Positions 17,778 to 26,009 of a stretch of 64,000 nt of DNA are shown here, one piece after another. Below the pieces are notes generated by a model. It was not told where the DNA came from, made no database searches, and worked only from the letters and a program-made list of their open reading frames with translations. The first letter of the stretch is position 1. Each line of letters opens with the position of its first letter. Origin of the DNA: Collinsella aerofaciens ATCC 25986 (GTDB lineage: Bacteria > Actinomycetota > Coriobacteriia > Coriobacteriales > Coriobacteriaceae); the NCBI RefSeq assembly GCF_010509075.1, contig NZ_CP048433.1:930001-994000 (forward strand), given 5' to 3'. The translations under genes and the position numbers were made by a program.

Positions 17778-18049
17778 GGTGTTATCCTCCAATCGGTAGG
17801 CCGATCGGAACCCCTCCCTGCGACACCCACATTACCTGGCCGTGGCGCTTGCGCCCGGCAGTTTCCTATCAGTCGTCCGGAGCGGCGAGCGCCCCCGGTG
17901 GCAACACCCCCCGGGCCCTCTACGGGGCAGGGGCAGACGGCCATCCGGAGGCGCCCGATCGGCGGCCCCTCGGGGCTTGCCCGTATCGTAGGCAATGCGC
18001 CGAATGCTCGCCATCGAAATTTATCGGTGGCCCACTTCAGACTGTAATG
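17778..18049 (-). ncRNA. predicted IS110 bridge RNA region, element A3
   Basis: The non-coding leader of about 272 nt shares the scaffold of copy A2 but differs in the two target-guide segments. GTCTGCCC (17938-17931) matches the left target GACCGCCC with one wobble and one mismatch. CGGGGGG (17913-17907) is complementary to the right target CCCCCCT at six of seven positions. Donor guides ATAGGAA (17869-17863) and GTAATG (17835-17830) equal those of A2, as expected for elements with the same ends. Confidence 0.75.
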
Positions 18050-18347
18050 GGCGGTCCCCCGCACATAAGCCGATCACCCCGGAAGCGGTTGGATCCGAAG
18101 CCGTTGAGGCGAACCTCAGGTCCCTTTTCTGCGAGCGCCCAGGGCGCCACACGCGTGCACAGACTGTCGGTTCGACGTAGAAGCCTCAGCCGTAGCAACG
18201 GATTGCCCAGCGAGAGATCGCCACGGGCGGATATTAAACTGCAAAGACGAGCGTCGGGAAGACACGCCGAGGTCGCCGCGGACGGGTTGATATAGGGAGA
18301 GGGCCTGACCCCATATCGTTGGGGCCAGGCCCGATTTTGCCTCTTGA
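18050..18347 (+). ncRNA. distal non-coding end of element B, candidate bridge RNA region
   Basis: About 300 bp without a plausible gene lie between the A3 left end and the distal inverted repeat of element B. In IS1111-group elements the bridge RNA lies downstream of the transposase, so this is the expected place. A strong hairpin, GGGCCTGACCCC/GGGGCCAGGCCC (18301-18332), followed by GATTTTGCC, closes the region and may terminate the RNA. The guide segments were not resolved. Confidence 0.45.
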
Positions 18348-18420
18348 CAATGTCCTGCTCATATTAAAAGGAACGTCCCTAACTGCCGCATCCGGAGCAA
18401 GACAACGCCGCAGGTAGAGG

Positions 18421-18570
18421 ACGGACAGCGAGCGGGCCGCATTTGAGACAAGGTGACGTGAAACGAAAGGGCGCTGACCTTCTGGTCGCGCCCTTGAAGT
18501 TGAACGTCAGATTGTCCAAATGCGGCCCGCGCAGCGTCGAGTAGTTACGCGGTTCGTAGAACCGCGTAAC
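18421..18570 (-). repeat. 3'-abutting two-hairpin repeat, copy gamma
   Basis: The hairpin GTTACGCGGTTC/GAACCGCGTAAC (18544-18570) shares its last base with the queA stop codon. The outer stem is GCGGGCCGCATTT/AAATGCGGCCCGC, again unrelated in sequence to the other copies but paired. The inner CAAGGTGACGT/ACGTCAGATTG is the same as in alpha. The terminal hairpin is AAGGGCGC/GCGCCCTT with a GACC-TTCT-GGTC tip. Confidence 0.8.
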
Positions 18571-19787
18571 TAACAAATGAGCATCGCGTCGCCAAAGCTG
18601 AAGAAGCGGTAACGTTCTTCGATAGCAGCGGCGTAGGCATCCATGATCTGGTCGCGGGTGGCAAGCGCGCTCACGAGCATCATGAGCGTGGAGCGCGGCA
18701 CGTGGAAGTTCGTGATCAGCGCATCGACCACGTGATAGGTCGAGCCGGGCATGAGGTAAAGCTGCGTCGTGGCGCTCTCGCGCACCACGATGTCACCGCG
18801 GCCAAGCGTATCGGCCCCGTCCTCGCGGCCTTCAAAATAGCGCGCCGTCACGGCCGGATCGGACACCGGCGCGTCCGTGTCAAACGCGCTCTCGAGCGAG
18901 CGCACCGCGGTAGTGCCGACGGCGATCACACGATGGCCCTCCGCCTTGGCCTTATGCACGGCGTCGACAACCTCCTGCGACACGTGGTAGCGCTCGGTGT
19001 GCATGACGTGCTGCGTAGGGTCGTCCTCCTCCACCAAGCGGAAGGTATCGATGCCCACCTCGAGCTCGACGGCGGCAAACTTGGCACCCTTGGCCTCGAT
19101 AGCGGCCATGAGCTCAGGAGTAAAATGCAGACCCGCCGTAGGAGCGGCAGCCGAGTGCTCCTCCTTCATGGCGTAGACGGTCTGGTACTTCTCGGGATCG
19201 CCCTCGTAATCGGTAATGTAAGGCGGCAGCGGCACGTGGCCGGCAGCATGGATAGCCTCGTCGAGCGTGCGCGGGTCGCCGGCGGCATTGCAACCGGCCG
19301 GCTCAAAGCGCACCAGACGGCCACCGCGGCTATCGGTGACAAAGTCGACGACCTCGGCCGTCAGCACCACGGGAGCCCCCTCGGGCGCATGGGCGCCACC
19401 GGCGCGATACTCAATTTGGGCACCGGGCTTCAGACGCTTGCCCGGCTTGACCAGGCACTCCCAAACGTGACCCAGCGGGTCAACATCCTCGCGGCGCTTG
19501 AGCAGCAGCGTCTCGACCACGCCGCCCGAGCCCGTCTTGCGACCGATCAAACGGGCCGGCATCACGCGCGTCTGGTTGATGACGAGCACGTCGCCCGGCT
19601 CGATATAGTCGATGATGTCGCGGAAGATGCGGTGCTCAACGGTACCGCCGTGCTCCAGCGGCGTTCCCGCCTGGGAGCCCTTGCGATCCACCACCAGCAG
19701 GCGGCAGGAGTCGCGCGGCTCGGCAGGAGCCTGGGCGATGAGCTCTTCGGGCAGGTTATAGTCAAAATCATCGGTACGCATAGACAC
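18570..19787 (-). CDS. queA: S-adenosylmethionine:tRNA ribosyltransferase-isomerase
   Basis: The 405-residue QueA transfers and isomerises the ribosyl group of SAM onto preQ1-34 in tRNA, giving epoxyqueuosine. Family hallmarks are FDYNLPEELIAQAPAEPRD at the N terminus, VINQTRVMPARL, AAPTAGLHFTPEL and NFHVPRSTLMMLVSA. It is longer than the E. coli enzyme (356 residues), mainly through loops around residues 40-180. The GTG at 19787 is chosen because AAGGAG lies 8 nt before it; the next ATG is two codons on. The stop codon overlaps structured repeat gamma. queH follows 64 nt upstream. Confidence 0.95.
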   Translation of the reverse strand: MSMRTDDFDYNLPEELIAQAPAEPRDSCRLLVVDRKGSQAGTPLEHGGTVEHRIFRDIIDYIEPGDVLVINQTRVMPARLIGRKTGSGGVVETLLLKRREDVDPLGHVWECLVKPGKRLKPGAQIEYRAGGAHAPEGAPVVLTAEVVDFVTDSRGGRLVRFEPAGCNAAGDPRTLDEAIHAAGHVPLPPYITDYEGDPEKYQTVYAMKEEHSAAAPTAGLHFTPELMAAIEAKGAKFAAVELEVGIDTFRLVEEDDPTQHVMHTERYHVSQEVVDAVHKAKAEGHRVIAVGTTAVRSLESAFDTDAPVSDPAVTARYFEGREDGADTLGRGDIVVRESATTQLYLMPGSTYHVVDALITNFHVPRSTLMMLVSALATRDQIMDAYAAAIEERYRFFSFGDAMLIC

Positions 19788-19851
19788 GTCGGATACTCCT
19801 TATATAGTTAAAGTCCGCTCTACATCCTAGCAGGCTGCCAGCCCAAAAGAA

Positions 19852-20427
19852 CTACTTTTTGGACGCTTTGCGCTCGTCGCGGATGCGGGCGCGGTCCATG
19901 GCCGCCTCGACGGCCGAGAATCGGCAGCCGCAGTAATTCTGCCGATACATGCCCAGCTCGCGCGAACGACGCGTGGCCTCGGGGTAATACGGGCGAAAAT
20001 CGCGAATCACCGGGGTGAGCCCATGTGCCGCCGCCAAGCGCTCGAGCACGTCATTGCAGGTGTCGAACAGCTGATACGGCGAGACGGCGAGCGTCGTGCC
20101 CACAAACTCAAACCCGCGCTCCTGGGCCACACGGCACGCCTCGGCCAGACGCAGGGCATAGCACGCGCGACAGCGACGGGCTCGGTCGGCTCCCAGCGGG
20201 GCCACGCCGGCCTCCCAGCGCTCACGGTCCTCCCCCGCCTCGATAAGCTCGATGTCGCCATCGGCACACCACCGGCGCAGCTCGTCCAAACGCCGCTGCC
20301 ATTCATCGTGAGGCTGAATATTGGGGTTTGTCCAGCAGATTGTGGGCTCAAACCCTTCCTCGCGCAGCAGGCGGACCGGCTCAAGCGAGCATGGTGCACA
20401 GCACGCATGCAGCAACAACGGCTTCAT
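19852..20427 (-). CDS. queH: epoxyqueuosine reductase QueH
   Basis: The protein of about 191 residues (DUF208) performs the last queuosine step, reducing epoxyqueuosine in tRNA without cobalamin. It has the CC motif LLHACCAPCSLEP, the paired CRACYALR, the conserved TTLAVSPYQ and a C-terminal NYCGCRFS. These cysteines bind an iron-sulfur cluster and a second metal in characterised QueH. The ATG at 20427 follows GAGGAG. It lies 10 nt downstream of the metalloprotease stop and upstream of queA on the same strand. Confidence 0.92.
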   Translation of the reverse strand: MKPLLLHACCAPCSLEPVRLLREEGFEPTICWTNPNIQPHDEWQRRLDELRRWCADGDIELIEAGEDRERWEAGVAPLGADRARRCRACYALRLAEACRVAQERGFEFVGTTLAVSPYQLFDTCNDVLERLAAAHGLTPVIRDFRPYYPEATRRSRELGMYRQNYCGCRFSAVEAAMDRARIRDERKASKK

Positions 20428-20437
20428 CGACATCTCC

Positions 20438-21004
20438 TCACCCGAAAAAGCGCACGCCGAAGGACGTGTCCTCGCAGGCGACAATGCGGCGGTCGCGCAA
20501 GATGGTCCGCACGTAATACCAGTCGCCTACACAGCCCGACAAATGCAAGCCGGCCGCCAAATAGCACAGCAGCGGATAGCCCGAAAACGCAAACCCCAGG
20601 GCAAACGCTGTCGTCACAACAACCGTCGGCGCCAGGCAAACCGCCACGTACCGCCGGCGCGAATACACAACGCCCTCGGCGCAGGCATAGATCATCGCCG
20701 TCTCGCGATTCGCCCCAAAGGTCACCTTCGCGCCCGCAGGCGCCAGCAGCTTAAAAAACACACCGTGCACCAGCTCGTGCACGGCAAATGAAGCCGCCGA
20801 AACCGCAGTCAAGCCGACCATCCAGCCCAAGACGGCCATCCAGCCGCCCGCGTCAGCCACATCCAAGTCTGCAGGCCCGCCCAGCAGCATAAACACCGGC
20901 ACCAGGCACACGGCAAACACGCCGACTACGACCATCCCCCACACGAAGCAAGCGTGCAGAAAATCCTCGTCCTCAAACGCATGTATGTTGGAAATCTCAT
21001 TCAT
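20438..21004 (-). CDS. DUF3267-like membrane metalloprotease
   Basis: The 188-residue protein has about four hydrophobic segments and HELVHG in the second half of a membrane helix, a zincin HExxH motif typical of DUF3267. The later segment GDWYYVRTIL could supply the third ligand. Substrate is unknown. It is the first gene of a possible operon with queH and queA, but no functional link to queuosine is evident. The ATG at 21004 begins MNEISNIHAFED. Confidence 0.75.
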   Translation of the reverse strand: MNEISNIHAFEDEDFLHACFVWGMVVVGVFAVCLVPVFMLLGGPADLDVADAGGWMAVLGWMVGLTAVSAASFAVHELVHGVFFKLLAPAGAKVTFGANRETAMIYACAEGVVYSRRRYVAVCLAPTVVVTTAFALGFAFSGYPLLCYLAAGLHLSGCVGDWYYVRTILRDRRIVACEDTSFGVRFFG

Positions 21005-21136
21005 AGCATCTTAGGATAGCGCCCCTGCCACGTACCCGTCCGCATGTGCGATAATGTCGAACGATATGCACGAATTGACCACCGCGTCGCCGAGCCCCAC
21101 GCCCGGCTGCGCTCCCACCATATGCGAAGGAGTCCC

Positions 21137-23287
21137 ATGGCATCCAAATACTCCATGAACGACCGTCCCAGCTGGCCTCGCCGCGCCATCGTTACCGCCG
21201 GCGAGCCCTACGGCAACAAGGGCCTTCACTTTGGCCACGTTGGCGGCGTCTTTGTCCCGGCCGACTTCTTCGCCCGCTTCCTGCGCGACCGCCTGGGCCG
21301 CGAGAACGTCATCTTCACCTCGGGCACCGACTGCTACGGCTCGCCCATCATGGAGAGCTACCGCAAGCTCAAGGAGAACGAGGGCTACGACAAGTCCATT
21401 AGCGAGTATGTCGAGTCCAATCACTCCCGCCAGGCCGCAACCCTCAACAACTACAACATCAGCTGCGATATCTACGGCGGCTCGGGCCTTGAGCCGGCTG
21501 CGCAGATTCACAACGAGGTGACCGCCGAGATTATCGAGCGCCTGCACGAGCAGGGCACCATCTCAAAGCGTTCCACGCTGCAGTTCTACGATGCCAAGGC
21601 CGGCACGTTCCTCAACGGCCGCCAGGTGATTGGCAGCTGCCCCATCCAGGGCTGCAAGTCCGAGAAGGCCTATGCTGACGAGTGCGACCTGGGTCACCAG
21701 TTTGAGCCCGAGGAGCTCATCGCGCCCAAGAGCCAGCTCACCGGCGAGGTGCCCGAGCTGCGCCCGGTCGACAACCTCTACTTCGACCTGCCGGCCTACC
21801 TCGACTTTATGAAGACCTACACCGCCAAGCTCGCCCAGAACCCGCAGGTTCGCTCCGTGGTCTCCAAGACCATGGAGGAGTGGCTGCTGCCGGCTCAGCT
21901 CTACATCCAGAACAAGTTCCGCGAGGCCTTCGACGCCGTCGAGGACCAGCTGCCCGAGCACACCGTGCTGGAGCCCGAGGGCAACAAGAGCAGCTTTACC
22001 GTCACCTTCCCCAGCTGGAAGGAGCGCGACGACGCTCACGCAGTGCTCGCCAACGGTGGCGTGCGCTTCCGCAGCGGCAAGGCGCTCGTGCCCTTCCGCA
22101 TCACCGGCAACATCGACTGGGGCGTTCCGGTGCCCGAGGTCGACGGCGTCTCCGACGTCACCTGCTGGTGCTGGCCCGAGAGCCTATGGGCACCCATCAG
22201 CTATACGCGCACCGTGCTCGCACGCGATGCCAAGGCCGCCGGCGTGACCGAGGGTGTCGCCGCCCAGGACGCCGCCCTTATGGGCGAGCCCTCCGCCGAT
22301 TCCACGCAGGTCCCCGCGCCCACCTACCAGCACAGCTCGCTCGACTGGCGCGACTGGTGGTGCTCGGATGACGCACAGATCTACCAGTTCATTGGCCAGG
22401 ACAACATCTACTTCTACTGCATCGCGCAGACCGCCATGTGGAAGGCCCTGGGTTGGAACCTCACGCAAAGCACCGTCAGCGCCTGCTACCACCTGCTCTA
22501 CATGGGCAAAAAGGCAAGCTCGTCCTCGCAGACGCCTCCCCCACCGGCAGACGACCTGCTCAACCACTACACCTGCGAGCAGATGCGCGCGCACTGGCTG
22601 TCGCTCGGCCTGTCCGAGAAGCCGGTGAGCTTTAGCCCCAAGGCATACGACACCCGCGTGACCGGCAAGGACAAAGACGGCAACGAGGTGCGCGCCTGCG
22701 ACGACAAGCGCGTCATCGACCCCGCCCTTAAGGAGAGCGCTCTTTTGACCGGCGTCTTCAACCGCCTGGCCCGCAGCTGCTTCTACGGCGTCGCCGTCAA
22801 GGAGGGCGACAAGAGCCCGTACCGCAACGGCTGCATTCCCGCCGGCGCCGCCTCTGCCACCGTGGTCGAGGCCGCCGAGCAGGCCGCCCTCGCCTTTGAG
22901 CAGGCCATGTACAAGTTCGAGACGCACCATGCGCTCGCCGTGTGCGACGACTACCTGCGCGCCGCCAACAAGCGCTGGAGCGACGCCTCCAAGGCCGCCA
23001 ACAAGCTCGAGGGCGAGCAAGCCAATACCGCGATGACGCAGGCCCTCGTCGACGCCTTCACCGAGCTGCGCGTGGCGACCGTGCTCATGCACGGCATCGT
23101 GCCGGCCGGCTGCGAGCTCATCTGCGAGTACTTCGACATCGACCCAGTCGCCTTCTTTAGCTGGGATAACATCTTTGCCTCCACGGATGAGTTTGTGGAG
23201 GGCCTGGGCGAGAAGCCCGGCGAACACCGCGTAAAGCCGCTGCCCCCGCGCTTCGACTTCTTTAGCAAGCACGAGAGCCAGTACTAA
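21137..23287 (+). CDS. metG: methionyl-tRNA synthetase-like class I enzyme
   Basis: The 716-residue class I aminoacyl-tRNA synthetase is of the MetRS type. The HIGH-like motif is LHFGHVGG in the opening AGEPYGNKGLHFGH, followed by TSGTDCYGSPI. A knuckle-like segment follows (CPIQGCKSEKAYADEC). The second half has FIGQDNIYFYCIAQTAMW and an anticodon-binding helical bundle. The KMSKS position reads GKKASSSSQTPPPP, which lacks the usual Met and second Lys pattern. The ATG at 21137 follows GAAGGAG. It may be the main MetRS of the lineage or a paralogue; the window cannot decide. Confidence 0.8.
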   Translation: MASKYSMNDRPSWPRRAIVTAGEPYGNKGLHFGHVGGVFVPADFFARFLRDRLGRENVIFTSGTDCYGSPIMESYRKLKENEGYDKSISEYVESNHSRQAATLNNYNISCDIYGGSGLEPAAQIHNEVTAEIIERLHEQGTISKRSTLQFYDAKAGTFLNGRQVIGSCPIQGCKSEKAYADECDLGHQFEPEELIAPKSQLTGEVPELRPVDNLYFDLPAYLDFMKTYTAKLAQNPQVRSVVSKTMEEWLLPAQLYIQNKFREAFDAVEDQLPEHTVLEPEGNKSSFTVTFPSWKERDDAHAVLANGGVRFRSGKALVPFRITGNIDWGVPVPEVDGVSDVTCWCWPESLWAPISYTRTVLARDAKAAGVTEGVAAQDAALMGEPSADSTQVPAPTYQHSSLDWRDWWCSDDAQIYQFIGQDNIYFYCIAQTAMWKALGWNLTQSTVSACYHLLYMGKKASSSSQTPPPPADDLLNHYTCEQMRAHWLSLGLSEKPVSFSPKAYDTRVTGKDKDGNEVRACDDKRVIDPALKESALLTGVFNRLARSCFYGVAVKEGDKSPYRNGCIPAGAASATVVEAAEQAALAFEQAMYKFETHHALAVCDDYLRAANKRWSDASKAANKLEGEQANTAMTQALVDAFTELRVATVLMHGIVPAGCELICEYFDIDPVAFFSWDNIFASTDEFVEGLGEKPGEHRVKPLPPRFDFFSKHESQY

Positions 23288-23346
23288 AGCACGCCAGCAG
23301 CGACGTGCCCGGAAAGTAGTCAATTTGGGACGGGAAGGAAAGACGG

Positions 23347-24450
23347 ATGTCCAAGCCGCGTCGTCGTAAGCAGAAAAAGCAGGTTAAGCCCGAGCTCAAG
23401 CTCAGGCAGTTTGCCGCCACCGAGCTTTCCGACCAGCTTGCCGCCCAACACTCCGCCGCCGACCTGCCGCGCTTTATGGTCGACACGGTCGCCGGCGCCT
23501 ATGCGCCCGCCGATGCTCAGCTCATGATCGAGGGCTTCGGCGCCGCAGCCACGCGCCCGGTCACGCTGCGCGCCAACACCCTCAAGGCGACCGCCGAGGA
23601 CATCGCCGCCGCGCTCGACGCAGCCGGCATCGCCCACCGCCCCGTCGCATGGTACCCGGACGCTTTCATCCTGCCCGAGGCCCAGGTATCCGATCTGTGG
23701 GATCTCGACATCTACCGCGACGGCAAAATCTATCTGCAGAGCCTGTCGTCCATGATGCCGCCTTTGGTGTTGGGCGCTCAGGCCGGCGAGGACATCCTGG
23801 ACATGTGCGCGGCCCCCGGTGGCAAGACGACGCAAATCGCCGCCCTCACCCAGAGCCAGGCACACCTCACGGCCTGCGAGATGAGCATTCCCCGCGCTGA
23901 AAAGCTTGAATCCAACCTCCATCGCCAAGGCGCCAAAAACGTGCCTGTCATGCGCATCGACGCACGCGAGCTCGACGAATTCTTCCGCTTTGACCGCATC
24001 CTGCTCGACGCCCCCTGCACCGGCACGGGCACCGTCATCAGCGGCAACGAAAAGAGCCTGCGCGGCCTGACCGAGCAGCTGCTTGGCAAGTGCGCCCGCT
24101 CGCAGCGCGCGCTTCTGGACCGCGCCATGGGCGCCCTCAAGCCGGGCGGCACACTCGTCTATTCCACCTGTTCGATTATGCCGCAGGAAAACGAGGACGC
24201 CCTGCAAGAGGCCCTCGACAAGCACATGGATTGCGAGCTTATCCCCCTCGACGGCACACCGAGCGAAAGTGAAGCGCGTCGCGCCCAGGATGCCGGCGAG
24301 GAGCCGCATATCGAGTGCAACGCCCTCACCGAGGCCATCGCCGCCGGCCATGTCTCGGCCATCGCCAACGGTATGCCCGGCACGCTGACCATTCCGCCTA
24401 GCCGCGATTTTGAGGGCTTCTACATTGCCCTGATCCGAAAACGCAGCTAG
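23347..24450 (+). CDS. NOL1/NOP2/Sun-family RNA m5C methyltransferase (RsmF/RsmB-like)
   Basis: The 367-residue SAM-dependent enzyme methylates cytosine C5 in rRNA or tRNA. It has the SAM loop MCAAPGGKTTQIA, the DAPCTGTG catalytic motif and the second catalytic Cys in YSTCSIMPQEN. A short basic N terminus (SKPRRRKQKKQVK) probably contacts RNA. A PUA-like domain of the YebU type is not evident. It lies 59 nt behind metG on the same strand and may be co-transcribed. Confidence 0.88.
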   Translation: MSKPRRRKQKKQVKPELKLRQFAATELSDQLAAQHSAADLPRFMVDTVAGAYAPADAQLMIEGFGAAATRPVTLRANTLKATAEDIAAALDAAGIAHRPVAWYPDAFILPEAQVSDLWDLDIYRDGKIYLQSLSSMMPPLVLGAQAGEDILDMCAAPGGKTTQIAALTQSQAHLTACEMSIPRAEKLESNLHRQGAKNVPVMRIDARELDEFFRFDRILLDAPCTGTGTVISGNEKSLRGLTEQLLGKCARSQRALLDRAMGALKPGGTLVYSTCSIMPQENEDALQEALDKHMDCELIPLDGTPSESEARRAQDAGEEPHIECNALTEAIAAGHVSAIANGMPGTLTIPPSRDFEGFYIALIRKRS

Positions 24451-24474
24451 CGCACGGATCAAAAACTCAACAAG

Positions 24475-24645
24475 CTATCTCTGTGCGCGTTTGCCCTGCT
24501 GGTCGCGATGCTGTTTAAGCATCGCGCGCTCCTTGCGTTCGGCCCTTTTGCCCTTAATGGCCGTGACCACAAAGTAGATGACCGCGGCGGCAACGATTGC
24601 GCCCACGCACAGGCCAATCGAGCCAAACATTGCTGTCAATTCCAT
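24475..24645 (-). CDS. small single-pass membrane protein
   Basis: A 56-codon frame with a GAGAGGTGA ribosome site before the ATG at 24645 encodes MELTAMFGSIGLCVGAIVAA and onward. One hydrophobic helix (about residues 8-30) is followed by a very basic cytoplasmic tail (KGKRAERKERAMLKQHRDQQ). The composition fits a real small protein. Function unknown. Confidence 0.6.
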   Translation of the reverse strand: MELTAMFGSIGLCVGAIVAAAVIYFVVTAIKGKRAERKERAMLKQHRDQQGKRAQR

Positions 24646-24836
24646 ACCGCGTCACCTCTCTTTTAAACGGGACTTTCAAGATAGCACCTCGATCCTCGCC
24701 ACCACAGCTCCTTCACGTTCTCCCGCCCTTCGGTCTAACGGATGGTGCGGCGGGGAAAAATCAACTCGTCAAACGATTTAGCATTCGCAATTCCGGCTGC
24801 ATCGCGCCGGCCACCATCGCATAGAATCGAGCCTCC

Positions 24837-25928
24837 ATGGATACCCTCAACGACCTAAACGAACGCGTCGACGCCTTTGTCGGCACCAGCTCCTTCGACA
24901 CGCCTGCCGCGGCAAACGACCAAGCTCCCATCGATGTACCCGCCGAGGTTCACGAGGACATCGTCGCCTCGGTCGATTTCTCCGAGGTCGAGCTCGCAGA
25001 CGAGTTCACCGAGCCCCAGGTAGCCGTGACCCCCAACGGACTGCTCCCCATGGAGCCCCTGCCCATCGACGGACGTCTGCGCAAGGCTGCTCTTCGCATG
25101 CCCGACGAGATCGAGGAGGCCAGCGGCTTCACGCTCTTCGGCCGCCGCATCAAGTCGCTCATTTACACTACCGATGTCGCGGTTATCCGCAACTCCAACG
25201 CCGATGCCGTTTTTGCGGTCTACCCTTTCACGCCGCAGCCCGCCATTACGCAAGCGCTGCTGACCGTCGCCGAGTGCCCGGTCTTTGTAGGCGTGGGCGG
25301 CGGAACTACGACCGGTAAGCGCTCCGTGCAGATGGCAGCCGTCTCCGAGATGCAGGGCGCGGCGGGCTGCGTGGTCAACTCCCCCGCTACTGCCGAGATG
25401 GTCGAGCACATCACCAACATCGCCGACATCCCCGTCATCGCCACGGTCGTACGTTGCGACGACGATGCGCATGCCAAAGTGCGCGCCGGAGCCAAGATTC
25501 TCAACATCGCCGCCGGCAAAAACACGCCCCAGGTCCTGCGTGAACTGCGCGAGCACTATCCCAACCTGCCGCTCATCGCGCCGGGCGGCAAGACGCCCGA
25601 GAGCATCCGTGAGACCATCGCCGCCGGCGCCAACGCCATCATCTGGACGCCGCCTTCGGCACAGCAGCTACAGACCGACATGATGCAGCGTTATCGCAAG
25701 ATGAAGGAAGAAGCCACACCTGTCATCTCGCGCGACGATGTGCCCATTATCGACCAGGTCGCCGCCGCCGAAGTCAGCCAGGTCGAGAACATGAATCCCG
25801 ATGTGCCGATTCCCGACGAAGTCATCGAGCGCGTCGCTTCGATCCACGAGCGCGTCGAGGAGCATCGCGCCAACCGCGGCCTCAAGCCGTCACTGCACGG
25901 CTTCTTCTTCCGCGGAAAGAAACGCTAA
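24837..25928 (+). CDS. putative TIM-barrel protein, unknown function
   Basis: The 363-residue protein has an acidic N-terminal stretch (residues 1-80). A probable alpha/beta barrel follows: AVYPFTPQPAITQALL, CPVFVGVGGGTTTGKR, DIPVIATVV, AGAKILNIAAG, PLIAPGGKTPESI and AGANAIIWTPPS, the order of strands and phosphate-type glycine loops usual for TIM barrels. A basic tail (FFFRGKKR) ends it. No catalytic assignment is made. It stands alone between a short minus-strand gene and a terminator. Confidence 0.6.
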   Translation: MDTLNDLNERVDAFVGTSSFDTPAAANDQAPIDVPAEVHEDIVASVDFSEVELADEFTEPQVAVTPNGLLPMEPLPIDGRLRKAALRMPDEIEEASGFTLFGRRIKSLIYTTDVAVIRNSNADAVFAVYPFTPQPAITQALLTVAECPVFVGVGGGTTTGKRSVQMAAVSEMQGAAGCVVNSPATAEMVEHITNIADIPVIATVVRCDDDAHAKVRAGAKILNIAAGKNTPQVLRELREHYPNLPLIAPGGKTPESIRETIAAGANAIIWTPPSAQQLQTDMMQRYRKMKEEATPVISRDDVPIIDQVAAAEVSQVENMNPDVPIPDEVIERVASIHERVEEHRANRGLKPSLHGFFFRGKKR

Positions 25929-25940
25929 TCGTAACAGCAA

Positions 25941-25975
25941 GGCCCGCCCCACAAACGTGAGGCGGGCCGTTATCG
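25941..25975. terminator. intrinsic terminator between convergent genes
   Basis: The stem GGCCCGCC/GGCGGGCC has a short loop and GTTATCGTTT behind it. It lies between the TIM-barrel gene and the convergent DegV gene and may serve both. Confidence 0.7.
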
Positions 25976-26009
25976 TTTGAGCAATCATGCAGCGACGTGA
26001 TGGGGCAAA

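Larger units (their letters stand above)
16509..18049 (-). mobile_element. IS110-family element A3, complete, nested in element B
   Basis: The left end (CATTACAGTC on the minus strand) is at about 18049; the right end (GTTGACAAAACTATAGGAAC then ACC) at about 16509. The right end equals that of copy A2. The transposase is intact but clearly diverged from A1/A2. Rejoining the flanks around a CC core gives a continuous GC-rich site just behind transposase B. Confidence 0.85.
15270..18362 (+). mobile_element. IS1111-group IS110-family element B, split by IS110 A3
   Basis: The exact inverted 15-mer ATATGAGCAGGACAT occurs at 15270-15284 and, as its complement, at 18348-18362. Subterminal inverted repeats of this kind mark the IS1111 subgroup. 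Between them lie transposase B (15393-16505), the inserted element A3 (about 16509-18049), and about 300 bp of gene-free distal end. Outer termini beyond the inverted repeats are not resolved. Confidence 0.75.
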
